Below, piece after piece: positions 25,837 to 35,270 of a stretch of 64,000 nt of DNA; position 1 is the first letter of the stretch, and each line of letters begins with the position of its first letter. Position numbers and translations under genes: made by a program. The notes beneath the pieces were generated by a model. It saw only the letters and a program-made list of their open reading frames with translations, was not told the origin of the DNA and ran no database searches. The DNA comes from CAWBOV01 sp963790525 (GTDB lineage Bacteria; Actinomycetota; Actinomycetes; Mycobacteriales; Jatrophihabitantaceae), in assembly GCA_963790525.1 (NCBI GenBank), contig CAWBOV010000003.1, forward strand, positions 868,001 to 932,000, in the 5' to 3' direction.

Positions 25837-26675
25837 GCGCTGAGGGCCTCGGTGAGCGTGGTCGCCGGGTGCCCGATCAGCTTCTCGAGGTCACCGGTCT
25901 CGACGAGCAGCTCACCCCGCGCGATGCCCCGGTCGACGTCGGCGAAGACGTGTGCCGCGGGCGCCGGCAGTCCGGCGTCGACGAGTACCTGCTCGAACGC
26001 CGCGACCGGGAGGTCGGTGTAGGTGACGGTGGTTCCGGTGGCCGCGGTGATCGCGTCGGCGAGCTCGGGCAGGGAGAAGTCCGCGCCGCCGAGCTCGTAG
26101 ACCGCGCCCGCGTGGCCGTCCTCGGCGACCACGGCGACGGCGGCCTCGGCGTAGTCGGCGCGGGCGGCGGCGCTGATGCGACCGGTGCCGGCCGATCCGA
26201 CGATGCCGTGGGCGAGGTAGGTGCCGAGCTGGGCGGTGTAGTTCTCCAGGTACCAGCTGTTGCGGAGGAGGACGAACGGCACGCCGGAGGCAGCCAGTTC
26301 CTTCTCGGTGGCGAGGTGCTCGGCGGCGAGCAGCATGGTGGTCGTGTCGGCGTGCGGGATGCTGGTGTACGCGATGAGCTCGATGCCGGCCTGGCGGGCG
26401 GCCGCGATCGCGTGCGCGTGCTGGGTGGCCCGCTTGCCGAGCTCGCTGCCGGAGACCAGCACGAGCCGCGTCCCGCCTGCGAACGCCGCGGCCAGGGTGT
26501 CGGGTTCGTCGAAGTCGGCGTGGCGGACGGTGATCCCCTGGTCGCTGAAGCGGGTGAGCGCGTCGACGTTGCGGCCGGTGGCGACGATCTGGTCGGCGGG
26601 GATCCCGCGTCGGAGCAGTCCGTCGACGATGAGACCGCCGAGGTGTCCGCTGGCGCCGGTGACGATGATGGTCAT
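25809..26675 (-). CDS. NmrA-like NAD(P)H-binding oxidoreductase
   Basis: A 288-residue atypical short-chain dehydrogenase. ATG 26675 has GAGGAG eight bases upstream and gives MTIIVTGASGHLGGLIVDGL, with the nucleotide-binding GASGHLGG. The rest (LVLVSGSELGKRATQHAHAI, IELIAYTSIPHAD, FVLLRNSWYLENYT) matches the NmrA/QorB group, which reduces quinones or senses NADPH. The last 28 bases overlap the end of the GH13 gene on the other strand. It is divergent from an HxlR regulator, a classic pairing in which HxlR controls an oxidoreductase. Confidence 0.86.
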   Translation of the reverse strand: MTIIVTGASGHLGGLIVDGLLRRGIPADQIVATGRNVDALTRFSDQGITVRHADFDEPDTLAAAFAGGTRLVLVSGSELGKRATQHAHAIAAARQAGIELIAYTSIPHADTTTMLLAAEHLATEKELAASGVPFVLLRNSWYLENYTAQLGTYLAHGIVGSAGTGRISAAARADYAEAAVAVVAEDGHAGAVYELGGADFSLPELADAITAATGTTVTYTDLPVAAFEQVLVDAGLPAPAAHVFADVDRGIARGELLVETGDLEKLIGHPATTLTEALSAQPSVQTQP

Positions 26676-26756
26676 GGAAGAACTCCTCAGGTGGGGTTGA
26701 CGTTGCTCCGGTTGGAACATCCCGCCGCCCTCCTTCACTTCCCATCGGAGAGTGAG

Positions 26757-26768
26757 CACTTTAAAGTG
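26757..26768. promoter_or_regulatory. Candidate HxlR operator (perfect palindrome)
   Basis: CACTTTAAAGTG is a perfect 12-base palindrome between the oxidoreductase and HxlR genes, 23 bases before the HxlR start. HxlR dimers bind such sites. AT-rich sequence here stands out from its GC-rich surroundings. Confidence 0.5.
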
Positions 26769-26791
26769 GGGTAGGCACCCAGAGGAGAGTA

Positions 26792-27160
26792 ATGACGACG
26801 CAGACGCTCGTGGCCGACCCGTACGCCGCCGACTGCCCGAGCCGGCAGGTGCTCGACCGCATCGGTGACAAGTGGACCGTGCTGATCGTGATCGCGCTGA
26901 CCGACGGCCCGCAGCGCTACACCCAGCTCGCCGCCCGGATCGAGCGCATCAGCCAGAAGATGCTCACGCAGACGCTGCGCGGTCTCGAACGCGACGGGCT
27001 GGTCACGCGGACGGTCCACGCGAGCGTGCCACCACGCGTGGACTACGAGCTGACGCCGTTGGGGTACTCGCTCCTCACCCCCATCGCCGCCTTGGAGAGC
27101 TGGGCGGAGGAGCACATCAACGACGTGCTGCGGGCCCGGCGCGCCCACGACGCCCGCTGA
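26792..27160 (+). CDS. HxlR family transcriptional regulator
   Basis: A 122-residue winged-helix regulator. Cys at 15 in YAADCPSRQVLDRIGDKWTV matches the conserved N-terminal cysteine of redox-sensing HxlR proteins such as YodB and HypR. IERISQKMLTQTLRGLERDGLV is the recognition helix and wing, and VDYELTPLGYSLL closes the domain. AGAGGAG lies upstream of ATG 26792. It probably represses the divergent NmrA-like gene and itself through the palindrome at 26757, possibly in response to quinones or electrophiles (inference). Confidence 0.88.
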   Translation: MTTQTLVADPYAADCPSRQVLDRIGDKWTVLIVIALTDGPQRYTQLAARIERISQKMLTQTLRGLERDGLVTRTVHASVPPRVDYELTPLGYSLLTPIAALESWAEEHINDVLRARRAHDAR

Positions 27161-27367
27161 CCCCTGACGCCGTCCGGGGGGTCACGGTCGTGGTCCACGA
27201 TGTCCGCGCGGACTCTGGATGAGCGCCGCGCCGCCGGGTATGGTCGGCCTCGGTTAGAAAACAGCCAGCCCGGCACGGCGCCGGAATCATCGCGATCAGG
27301 AGCCGGAGAGCGCTCGCTCGTAGCCTGGGCACAGTTCGGTGAAGACTTCCGCTTCCCGAGGGTTTAC

Positions 27368-27628
27368 ATGGACACACTGTCGAGCAAAACGGTTGACGCA
27401 TTACTGGAGGAGCGCTTCGCGCGCGCACAGGAGGCACATCACCAGGCCGTGCTCGCCCGAGCCGCCCTCGGTGGATGGATCCCGTTCACCGACAGGGATC
27501 AGGTGTGGTCGACCGTGACGACCCGCCAGCAACGCCAGATCGACGCGGCCAACGACGAGGTGCTGCGGACGGAAGAGGCGCTGCTCGCCGCGTCGGACGC
27601 CCTCCTCGGCGCCGAGCCCGCCGACTAG
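27368..27628 (+). CDS. Hypothetical 86-residue helical protein
   Basis: I do not recognise this protein. From ATG 27368 (MDTLSSKTVDALLEERFARA) it is mostly helical and charged, with a central GGWIPFTDRDQVWSTVTTRQQ and an alanine/glutamate-rich end. No signal peptide or membrane segment. An in-frame earlier ATG at 27200 would add 56 residues of atypical composition. The stop overlaps the stop of the convergent aminotransferase by a few bases. Confidence 0.5.
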   Translation: MDTLSSKTVDALLEERFARAQEAHHQAVLARAALGGWIPFTDRDQVWSTVTTRQQRQIDAANDEVLRTEEALLAASDALLGAEPAD

Positions 27629-28984
27629 GCCGACTCGCCCCGCGGAGCGCTCTCGCCGATCGCCTGGTCGAGGATCTCCAGTCCCAGGCGCAGTTCCTCC
27701 TCCGTGCTGGTCAGCGGGGGAGCGATGCGGAAGATCCCACCCATGCCCGGCAACTGCACGACGTTCATGTGCAGGCCGAGTTCGAGACAGCGCCGGGTGA
27801 CGATCGCCCCCAGCTCGTCCGAGCCCTGCTTGGTCTCGCGATCGACGACGAGTTCCACGCCCTGCAACAGCCCGCGCCCGCGCACGTCCCCGACACTCGG
27901 GTGCCGCTGCTGGATCTCCAGCAAGCCACTCCGGAGCATCGCGCCGAGGTCACGGCACCGTGCGTCGAGCCCGTCGCGCTGCAGCACGTCGAGCACCGTG
28001 TTGCCCACGGCCGCGACGAGGGGGTCCGACACGTGGGTCGTGAAGAAGAGGTAGCCGCGGCGCATGGGCTTCCCGCTCGATCTCCGCGCTCGTGACCACG
28101 GCTGCCAGCGGCAGGCCGGCGCCCAGCGTCTTGGACAGGGTGAGGATGTCCGGCACGACGGCGTCGCGTTCGAAGGCGTACCAGTCGCCGGTGCGGCACA
28201 GGCCGGTCTGCGCCTCGTCGAGGATGAGCAGCATGCCGCGCTCCCGGCACTTGTCGCGCAGGGCGGCCAGGTATCCCGGCGGCAGCTCGATGATGCCCCC
28301 GGAGCTGAGGATGGGCTCGACCAGGCAGGCGGCCAGGCTGCCGACGGACTGCGCGTCGACGAGGTCGAAGGCGTTGTCCAGCTGCCGCCGCCAGTCGAAG
28401 GAACCGTCCGCGGCGAGGAAGTCGGGGCGGTAGGCGTTCGGTGCCGGAATGGCGATGTTGCCCGGGGCGACCGGGCCGTACCCCTTGCGCCCGGCGCTGT
28501 AGGTCGCCGCCGCGGCGCCGGCGGTCATCCCGTGCCAGGACCGGGCGAAGGACACGATCTCGTGCCGGCCGGTGACGAGCTTGGCCATCCGTACCGCGGC
28601 CTCGTTGGACTCGGCGCCGGTCGTCAGCAGGAGGACCTTGTCCAGCCCCTCGGGCAGTGACTCGGCCAGCCGCCGGGCGAGGTCGACGACCGGCCGCGAG
28701 AGCATGCCGCTGAAGAGGTGGTCCAGCCGGGCGATCTGGCGCTGCACGGTCGCCACGATGTCCGGGTGCGAGTGCCCGAGGATCGCGCTCATCTGACCGG
28801 ACGTGAAGTCCAGGATCGCACGGCCGTCCTCGGCGTACACGTACGAGCCGAGTGCGCGGTCGATGATCTCCGGGGTGAAGGACCCGCCGTATCGGATGAG
28901 ATGGCGGTCGGCGTCGCCCCAGAACTCGGCCGGGGACGGCAGCGGGTCGGTGCGGCGCTCGGGGGTCGTGAGCAGGCTGTCCAT
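27625..28984 (-). CDS. 2,2-dialkylglycine decarboxylase-like PLP enzyme, frameshifted
   Basis: Class III aminotransferase-fold enzyme that in characterised members decarboxylates 2,2-dialkylglycines such as 2-aminoisobutyrate and transaminates pyruvate. Segments nearly match the Burkholderia enzyme as I recall it: ADRHLIRYGGSFTPEIIDRA, ILDFTSGQMSAILGH (the decarboxylase-specific Gln), SWHGMTAGAAAATYSAGRKG (Trp over PLP), ILDEAQTG and TLSKTLGAGLPLAAVVTS with the PLP lysine. At about 28067 one extra base shifts the frame. Beyond it, RRGYLFFTTHVSDP and MNVVQLPGMGGIFRIAPPLT complete the enzyme to the stop at 27625. Repaired length is about 452 residues, slightly longer than usual. Confidence 0.82.
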
Positions 28985-29062
28985 GCGCAGACTCTAGGAC
29001 CCGGGCCCTGCGGACCGGCACCGGTACTGGCACCGCTACAGCGCCCGGCACAGAACAGCACA

Positions 29063-29094
29063 GCGCCCCGGCTCGGTTTCCGGAGCCGGGGCGC
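29063..29094. repeat. Inverted repeat (possible terminator) upstream of the PLP enzyme
   Basis: Perfect 12-base arms GCGCCCCGGCTC and GAGCCGGGGCGC (29063-29074, 29083-29094) around an eight-base loop. No T-run follows on either strand. It may end transcription coming from the coupling-protein gene or act as an RNA structure. The rest of 28985-29160 shows no gene. Confidence 0.45.
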
Positions 29095-29165
29095 CGCCGT
29101 GCGCTGCATTTCCCCCAACTACACGCGCGACGAACCTCCCCTGGCTCGGTCCCGCGCGGTACCCA

Positions 29166-29372
29166 CTACCCCCGTAGCTGACCGCCGGCCCCCATCACTG
29201 AGGCGAGCAACTCACGGGTACCGGATCACCATAGCGTGTTACCGGCGAGTTGTTGCAGCTCAAGAAGCTGTCGGGTGGCTTGATAACGATTCAGCCACCG
29301 AAGTTGCGGTGAGGTGCAACTTTATTCATGATCATCTTGTCCCGGCACCCTCCCCCCGTGGGGTGCCGGGAC
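29166..29372 (+). ncRNA. Candidate structured RNA with successive hairpins
   Basis: This gene-free, lower-GC stretch carries a chain of short perfect hairpins: CTAC/GTAG around CCCC (29166-29177), CAACTC/GAGTTG enclosing GGTA/TACC (29208-29252), CAGCT/AGCTG (29256-29270), GGTGGCT/AGCCACC (29274-29299) and AAGTTGC/GCAACTT (29301-29322). The strong hairpin at 29339-29372 ends it. The C-only loops recall actinobacterial 6C RNAs, but the arrangement is not the 6C pattern. No clear promoter found. Prediction by eye only. Confidence 0.3.
29339..29372. terminator. Strong terminator-like hairpin with C-rich loop
   Basis: Perfect 12-base arms GTCCCGGCACCC and GGGTGCCGGGAC enclose a ten-base loop containing six Cs. 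It lies 37 bases past the stop of the coupling-protein gene on the minus strand and is followed by TCTTC on the plus strand, so it may act in either direction. Confidence 0.6.
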
Positions 29373-29408
29373 TCTTCATGTCCGGGCCGCGCCGGTTGGC
29401 GGGACCCC

Positions 29409-31349
29409 TCAGCGCTGCAGGTCGGGCGTGATCTCGGGAGCCGGAAGCGCCATGCGGGCGGCCAGTTCGGGGTTGCCGTAGGCGAAGTCCTTCTGCACGA
29501 TCACCGGCTTGGCCCCGGTGGCCAGCACGATCTCCTTGTCGCGGTAGGTCGGTCCCGACAGCTCGGCGGCCTCGACGAGGCGCTTGCGGCTGTTGTCGTT
29601 GAGGGAGTCGACGTAGCCGAGTTCCTCGGACACCTTCTCGGCGATCCCGTCGGCGCCGCTCGGGTTCATGTAGATCCGCACCGCGCAGGCACCGAGCATC
29701 CCCTCGGCGTTCGTGTACGCATCCTTCAGCTGACCGACGCTCTGGGCGAACATCCACAGCCGCAGGCCGTACTTGCGCCCGATGTTGAGGGCTTCGTCGA
29801 CCGGGGGCATGTTCCGCAGGCGCGGCAACTCGTCGAGCATGAACAGGATCGGCGGCGACCCGTGCGGCGGGACGGGACCGCCGGTGAGCATGCGGATGTG
29901 CTGGCCGATGAAGACCCGCAGCAGGGACAGGTAGGCCTCGACCTCGTTGGGGCGGATGTAGATGTAGACGGTCGGGTTCTGCCCGGCGCGCAGGTCGAAC
30001 GGACTCCAGTCCGACCGGGAGGTGGCCCGCGCGATCCGCTCGCCGCTCCAGGCGCCGAGACTCGAGCGGGCGGTCTGCAGGACGCTGCTCAGTGTCTTCT
30101 CGTTCATCGACGAGAGGCTGGTCGCGTGCTGGGTCATCACCCTGACGTCGACCGCGGTGCGCAGCCCGAAGATCATGCTGTTCCAGGCGTCGCCGCCGAA
30201 CAGCACGTCGAGGACGGCATGCATGGGGCGGGCGTCAGGTGGGTTGGCGTAGCAGACGTGCGCGATCGCCGCGGTGAGGACGGTGCGCGCCTCGTTCTCC
30301 CAGAACGGGTCCTGCGAGCTGGACGGCACGATCATCATCTCGGCGAGCAGCCGGCTGTCCTCCCAGATGTAGTCGGCCTCCGCGCGCACGAACGTCAACG
30401 GGTTGTACCGGTGGCTCGCTTCGGGCTCCAGCGGGCTGAACCGGAACACCGGACCGACGTTGCGGGCGCGCCAGGCCGCCGTGTGCTCGTAGATGTCGCC
30501 GGAGACGTCGAGGACCACGGCCGGCCCGCGCCAGGTGAGCAGGTTGGGGAAGACGTTGCACTGGGTCTTTCCCGAGCCGGGGGGTGCGATCGTGACGAGC
30601 GAGCCGTCGCCGGAGAAGTTCAGCGGCGTCCCGTCGGGGAACGAGCCGATGTGCAGGGCATAGTCGCTGGCCGGCGCGAACGGCGACGTCGCCAGGGCGG
30701 CCGGTTTCAGCCACGCCCCGCCACCGCCCGGGGCAGCCCGCTCGCTGAGCTCGACGAGGTACGGACGAAGCGACGGCTCCAGACTCGCCTGTCCGAGCCA
30801 GTGCGTCATCCACTGTTGCATCGCGCTGACCACCTGGTTCACGCTCAGCTGGTCCCGCTGGACCGCCGCCGTCAGCGCCTCCGTGCCGTTGGCGAAACCG
30901 AGGTACTGCTGCCGCCTGGTGCTCGTCCCCTTCCCGTCGCCCCAGATCAACCCGGTGCGCCAGCGCCGGAAGACGGGGTCCGCCCCCTCCTTCCAGGCAT
31001 TGAGCAGTTCGGCGAGGCGAAGGTAGGCCCACTCGCGGTTGTCCAGGTCGGCGAGGTTGCGCGACACCGCGAAGAACGCGTAGCTCTTCGTCTTACCGGT
31101 TCCTTTGTTGATGGTGTGCAGATCGGCGAAATACGTCGCGGACAGCGTCGCAGTGCGGGCGTCGAACATCGCGACAATCGATTGCTGACGCTGAGACCAG
31201 TCCTTGCCCAATGCCTGCGCCGCCTGCTGCGCGGATTCGACGGCGGCGTGCGCCATCTTCCGCTCCGAGAGGAATTTCACCTTGCGTCGCTGCCTGATGA
31301 TCAAAAAAATGATCAGGACAATGACTACGAACGTGATGAAGCCGCCCAC
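29409..31349 (-). CDS. VirD4/TraG-type conjugative coupling ATPase, orphan
   Basis: A 646-residue membrane-anchored DNA-pumping ATPase of the type IV coupling protein family. I chose GTG 31349 because AGGAG lies seven bases upstream. This puts one N-terminal helix (GGFITFVVIVLIIFLII) at residues 2-20. The motor has Walker A TIAPPGSGKTQ (about 253-263), the adjacent VVLDVSGDIYEHT (TraG/VirD4 'D-x-K/SGE'-like), Walker B ILFMLDELPRL and a later LWMFAQSVGQL. SAMQQWMTHWLGQ and similar helices lie between membrane and motor. No relaxase, mating-pore or integrase genes are in the window. It may be a remnant of a mobile element or a coupling ATPase with another job. Confidence 0.82.
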   Translation of the reverse strand: MGGFITFVVIVLIIFLIIRQRRKVKFLSERKMAHAAVESAQQAAQALGKDWSQRQQSIVAMFDARTATLSATYFADLHTINKGTGKTKSYAFFAVSRNLADLDNREWAYLRLAELLNAWKEGADPVFRRWRTGLIWGDGKGTSTRRQQYLGFANGTEALTAAVQRDQLSVNQVVSAMQQWMTHWLGQASLEPSLRPYLVELSERAAPGGGGAWLKPAALATSPFAPASDYALHIGSFPDGTPLNFSGDGSLVTIAPPGSGKTQCNVFPNLLTWRGPAVVLDVSGDIYEHTAAWRARNVGPVFRFSPLEPEASHRYNPLTFVRAEADYIWEDSRLLAEMMIVPSSSQDPFWENEARTVLTAAIAHVCYANPPDARPMHAVLDVLFGGDAWNSMIFGLRTAVDVRVMTQHATSLSSMNEKTLSSVLQTARSSLGAWSGERIARATSRSDWSPFDLRAGQNPTVYIYIRPNEVEAYLSLLRVFIGQHIRMLTGGPVPPHGSPPILFMLDELPRLRNMPPVDEALNIGRKYGLRLWMFAQSVGQLKDAYTNAEGMLGACAVRIYMNPSGADGIAEKVSEELGYVDSLNDNSRKRLVEAAELSGPTYRDKEIVLATGAKPVIVQKDFAYGNPELAARMALPAPEITPDLQR

Positions 31350-31712
31350 TGTCGCGCTCCTGTCGCAAGCCTCGAGACACCCCGGTGTGTGCGTGCAGGG
31401 CACGCACCGGCAGCCGCGCGAGCCGCGCGAAACGCCACTGCCTGTATCGGTGAATACTCCCCGCGGAAGGTTTCGTCAACGTTTCCCGCTGCCAGTTCAG
31501 CGATTCACGTAAATGCTCGCAGAATGCGTTTACCTTCGCGATTCCGGCGCCCCGGGTATCGGCATTTCTAATCATTGTTTCTTATTATGGTCCATGGACA
31601 CGGTGCGGGCATCGCGTATTCTCTGTCCGTCACGTCGGCGACGGGCGCAGTGATGAGCCGGCCGCCAGTTGAGCGAATGCGGGGCACCGCGGGTGGGCAC
31701 GGGGGGAATCGA
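31350..31712. other. Divergent intergenic region
   Basis: 363 bases between the coupling-protein gene and the plus-strand hypothetical gene. It is clearly less GC-rich than the surroundings around 31540-31590 (ATTTCTAATCATTGTTTC), where promoters for both directions probably lie. No gene recognised. Confidence 0.5.
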
Positions 31713-32279
31713 ATGACGTGGCTGCTGCCGGTCGGCATTCCTGGTGGGGTCAGTACCGGGTTCGTGGGTCAGCCGGACCGCTGCGGCGTCGTGCGGTGCG
31801 GCGGGCAGACCCTAGGCGTCGCCGTCGAGACCTACCTGCTCTGGCGGGCGGCCGCCGTCACGCCGGACCGTGGCGAGCTCACGGCCTGGGCGCACGCGCA
31901 GAACCTGGGCGACGTGGAGCTCCGCCTCACCACGCTCCTCGAAGCCGGTCTCCTGGTCGAGCGTTCCAGCGGAGCAGTCGGACTCGACGGGTTCGCCGGT
32001 CTTGCCGTCCGGCTCGTCGGTGAACTGCTGGGCAACGTGACGTCCCCGGCCGGCAGGTTCGTTGTGCGCGGTGCGGGCGGGGCGCGGGTAGAGGTCGACG
32101 CCCGGGTCTACGAGGCACTGCTGCGGACCGACGGAGTGACGACGATACCGGCGGTGTGCGCCGAGGTCGACGGCCTGCGCACCGACATTGCGCTTCCGCC
32201 CACGGTGGACACCCTGCTCGAGGGCATTCCCGTGCTGGTCAGCTCGGCCAGCGTGTGTCTGGATCGGGCCGTCCGATGA
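31713..32279 (+). CDS. Hypothetical protein
   Basis: A protein of 188 residues that I do not recognise. ATG 31713 (MTWLLPVGIPGG) has a GGGGGAA site. Two glycine/valine-rich beta-like stretches flank a helix-turn segment TAWAHAQNLGDVELRLTTLL that could be a winged-helix fold. No membrane helix or signal. Its stop overlaps the next start (ATGA), so the two are co-translated. It is divergent from the coupling ATPase and may share its function. Confidence 0.6.
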   Translation: MTWLLPVGIPGGVSTGFVGQPDRCGVVRCGGQTLGVAVETYLLWRAAAVTPDRGELTAWAHAQNLGDVELRLTTLLEAGLLVERSSGAVGLDGFAGLAVRLVGELLGNVTSPAGRFVVRGAGGARVEVDARVYEALLRTDGVTTIPAVCAEVDGLRTDIALPPTVDTLLEGIPVLVSSASVCLDRAVR

Positions 32280-32927
32280 CCACCTTCGGCAATATGGGCC
32301 CGTTAAGCAAGGCCGTCTATCTGGTGAACCTCGGCGCGGTGCTGATGGTCTGCGGCACCAACATGGTCGCGCCCTACCCGCCGGCCAAGTCCGTGGAGAT
32401 GGCGATAGAGCTGGACAAGTCACCCCTCACCATCCTGGTGGAGGAGCAGACCCACTTCCTGTCGCGCGAGCACGAGGATCACACGATCGCCGAGCGGCAG
32501 GAGGTGGCCGAGAACGACCACGCCGGCACCACGCTGGAGGACGCACGCCGGCTGGCAGAGAATCGTCAAGGAGAACAACGAGACCCACGAGGGCTACCTG
32601 CACGTGGTCGAGGAGCTCACCGAACCGCACGAGATGCCCGGGCCGGTTGACGTCCCGGAGGAACTGCTGGCCAAGCAGGAGAGCGAGCGGGAGGCGCACG
32701 AGGAGAGTTCCGATCGGCAGCGGGACAACCTCGAAGCGCGTACGGCGACGTGGGACGAGCGCCAGCAGGGCGCGCTGATGGCGAACCTGGAGCTCGCGAT
32801 CGACGCCGAGCGCGCCCGGATGGACGAGCGGCATGCCGCCGAGCGCGCCGCGGCGGTCGCGGAGCTGGCGAAGGAATCGCAAGCGGTGCGCACTCCGGCG
32901 CCAGTGCCGCCGCCGCTGGAGCGCTGA
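32276..32927 (+). CDS. Hypothetical membrane-anchored coiled-coil protein, frameshifted
   Basis: I do not recognise this protein. From ATG 32276 it has one N-terminal hydrophobic segment (KAVYLVNLGAVLMVCGTNMV, about residues 12-31). A long charged, mostly acidic region with coiled-coil character then follows. At about 32561 one extra A shifts the frame. Without it, RRLAEIVKENNETHEGYLHV continues into the second frame, which runs through VPEELLAKQESEREAHEESS to the end at 32927. The repaired length is about 216 residues. Confidence 0.6.
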
Positions 32928-33006
32928 CCCACGGGGCGCCGAACCGGACCCTGAGGAACACTGGGTGGGGCGCCGTGGTTCCAGCAGTACACCGAAGGAG
33001 ACACAC

Positions 33007-33528
33007 ATGAACCAGTCAACGCAACGCGCGGTCCTCGCCGGAGGGTGCTTCTGGGGGATGCAGGATCTCATCCGCCGCCGCCCCGGAGTGCTGTCCACCC
33101 GGGTCGGTTACACCGGGGGCGACGTGCCGAACGCGACGTACCGCAACCACGGCACGCACGCCGAGGCGATCGAGATCATCTTCGATCCCGAGCAGACGTC
33201 CTACCGCGATCTTCTCGAGTTCTTCTTCCAGGTCCACGACCCGTCGACGAAGAACCGCCAGGGCAACGACATCGGCCTCAGCTACCGCTCGGCGATCTTC
33301 TACACCGACGACGAGCAGAAGCGGGTCGCCGAGGACACCATCGCCGATGTCGACGCGTCCGGTCTCTGGCCCGGCCCCGTCGTCACGGAGGTCGCGCCGG
33401 CCGGCCCGTTCTGGGAGGCCGAGCCCGAGCACCAGGACTACCTCCTCAACTACCCCAACGGCTACACGTGCCACTACGTCCGCCCGGGGTGGAAGCTGCC
33501 GCACCGCACGGAGTCCGTCTCCTCCTGA
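33007..33528 (+). CDS. msrA: Peptide-methionine (S)-S-oxide reductase MsrA
   Basis: Repairs oxidised methionine (S form). The 173-residue protein has the catalytic motif GGCFWGMQDL (active-site Cys near residue 14) and the conserved RVGYTGG, NHGTHAEAIEI and NDIGLSYRSAIF segments. No resolving Cys is seen near the C terminus except one in YTCHYVRPGW. A GAAGGAG site precedes ATG 33007. Confidence 0.94.
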   Translation: MNQSTQRAVLAGGCFWGMQDLIRRRPGVLSTRVGYTGGDVPNATYRNHGTHAEAIEIIFDPEQTSYRDLLEFFFQVHDPSTKNRQGNDIGLSYRSAIFYTDDEQKRVAEDTIADVDASGLWPGPVVTEVAPAGPFWEAEPEHQDYLLNYPNGYTCHYVRPGWKLPHRTESVSS

Positions 33529-33571
33529 CGCGCGCACGGGTGCGGGTTCTCCGCCGGAGGGAGCAGGCAGC

Positions 33572-35270
33572 ATGAACGCGACGGATACCTACCGCAGCGC
33601 GCGGGACCAGCTGATCTCCTGGCGGGGACAGCAGGCCCGCGCTGCGGCGGAGTTCCGCTGGCCCGACCTGGGTGCGCGGTTCAACTGGGCGATCGACTGG
33701 TTCGATGCCGTAGGCCGGGGCAACCCGGCACCGGCGCTGATCATCGTCGAGGAGAACGGCGCGACGACCACGCGGTCCTACGACGACATGGTGACGCGCT
33801 CGGACCAGGTCGCGGCCTGGCTGTCCGCCCGGGGTGTCGCGCGCGGCGACGCGGTGATCCTCATGCTCGGCAACCAGGTCGAGCTGTGGGAGACGATGCT
33901 CGCGATCATGAAGCTCGGGGCGGTGATCATGCCGACGACCACGGCGGTCGGCCCGGTCGAGCTGATCGACCGGATCGCCCGCGGGAACGCCCGGCACGTC
34001 ATCTGCAACCCGGCCGACGCGCCGAAGTTCGAGTCGGTACCCGGCGGGTACACCCGCATCGCCGTCGGCGAGGTGACCGGGTGGCACGATCTCCACGAGG
34101 CCTACCGGCTCGCCGCCGTCCCGTCAGAGCATCCGGGCACGGCACCGGGGGATCCGCTGCTGCTGTACTTCACGTCGGGGACCACGTCGAAGCCGAAGCT
34201 CGTCGAGCACACCCAGGTCTCCTACCCCGTCGGGCACATGGCCACGATGTACTGGATCGGCCTGCGCCCCGGGGACGTGCACCTCAACATCTCCTCGCCC
34301 GGATGGGCAAAGCATGCGTGGTCGTGCTTCTTCGCGCCGTGGATCGCCGAGGCGACGATCTTCGTCTACAACTACGCCCGCTTCGACGCTCCCGCACTGC
34401 TCGACCAGCTCCGCGACCGGGGCGTGACGACGTTCTGCGCGCCGCCGACCGTGTGGCGGATGCTGATCAACACCGATCTCAGCGCCGGCCCCGGCTCGCT
34501 GCGTGAGGTCATCGGGGCGGGCGAGCCGCTCAATCCCGAGGTCATCGCCCAGGTCCGGCGGGCGTGGGGCCTGACCATCCGCGACGGTTTCGGCCAGACC
34601 GAGAGCAGCGCGCAGGTCGGCAATCCACCCGAGGAGCCGGTCAAGCCGGGCTCGATGGGGCGGCCGCTGCCCGGTGTGCCGGTCGTGCTGGTCGACCCGG
34701 TGTCCGGTGCCCTGGTGGACGGCGTGGGCGAGGGCGAGATCTGCCTGGACCTGGCGCAGCACCCCGCTCTCGCTGATGACCGGCTACCAGGGCGACGAGG
34801 CGCGCAACAGCGAGGCGATGGCCGGCGGGTACTACCACACCGGCGACGTCGCCACGCGCGACGGCGACGGTTACCTCACCTACGTCGGGCGCACCGACGA
34901 CGTCTTCAAGGCGTCCGACTACAAGATCAGCCCGTTCGAGCTGGAGACGGTGCTGATCGAGCACCCGGCCGTGGCGGAGGCCGCCGTGGTGCCCGCACCC
35001 GACCCGGTGCGGCTGGCCGTGCCGAAGGCCTACATCGCGCTCGCTCCCGGCTTCGAGCCGACCGAGGAGACCGCGTTCGAGATCCTGAAGTACGCCCGCG
35101 AGCACCTGGCCCCCTACCAGCGGGTGCGCCGGATCGAGTTCTACGAGCTGCCCAAGACGATCTCGGGCAAGATCCGCCGGGTCGAACTGCGTGGCCGCGA
35201 GGACGAGTTGGCCGCGGCACCGTCTCCGACCGAATGGCGGGACGAGCAGTTCCCCAGCCTGCGCGGCTGA
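33572..35270 (+). CDS. Acyl-CoA synthetase (AMP-forming, acetyl-CoA-synthetase-like), frameshifted
   Basis: ANL-superfamily ligase activating a carboxylic acid as acyl-AMP then acyl-CoA. Motifs: LLYFTSGTTSKPKLVEHTQ (P-loop, ATP binding), ISSPGWAKHAWSCFFAPW, VIGAGEPLNPEVI, GFGQTESS, YYHTGDVATRDGDGYLTYVG and the C-terminal lysine in PKTISGKIRR. The frame breaks at about 34762-34765. Removing one C from CCCC gives LAQHPLSLMTGYQGDE. The repaired length is about 565 residues. Medium-chain or short-chain acyl substrates are typical of this subgroup. GGAGG lies upstream of ATG 33572. Confidence 0.85.

Noticed and set aside
29166..29372. Classic 6C RNA
   Set aside because: 6C RNAs have two adjacent hairpins each with six or more Cs in the loop; here only one loop has six and the hairpins lie far apart.
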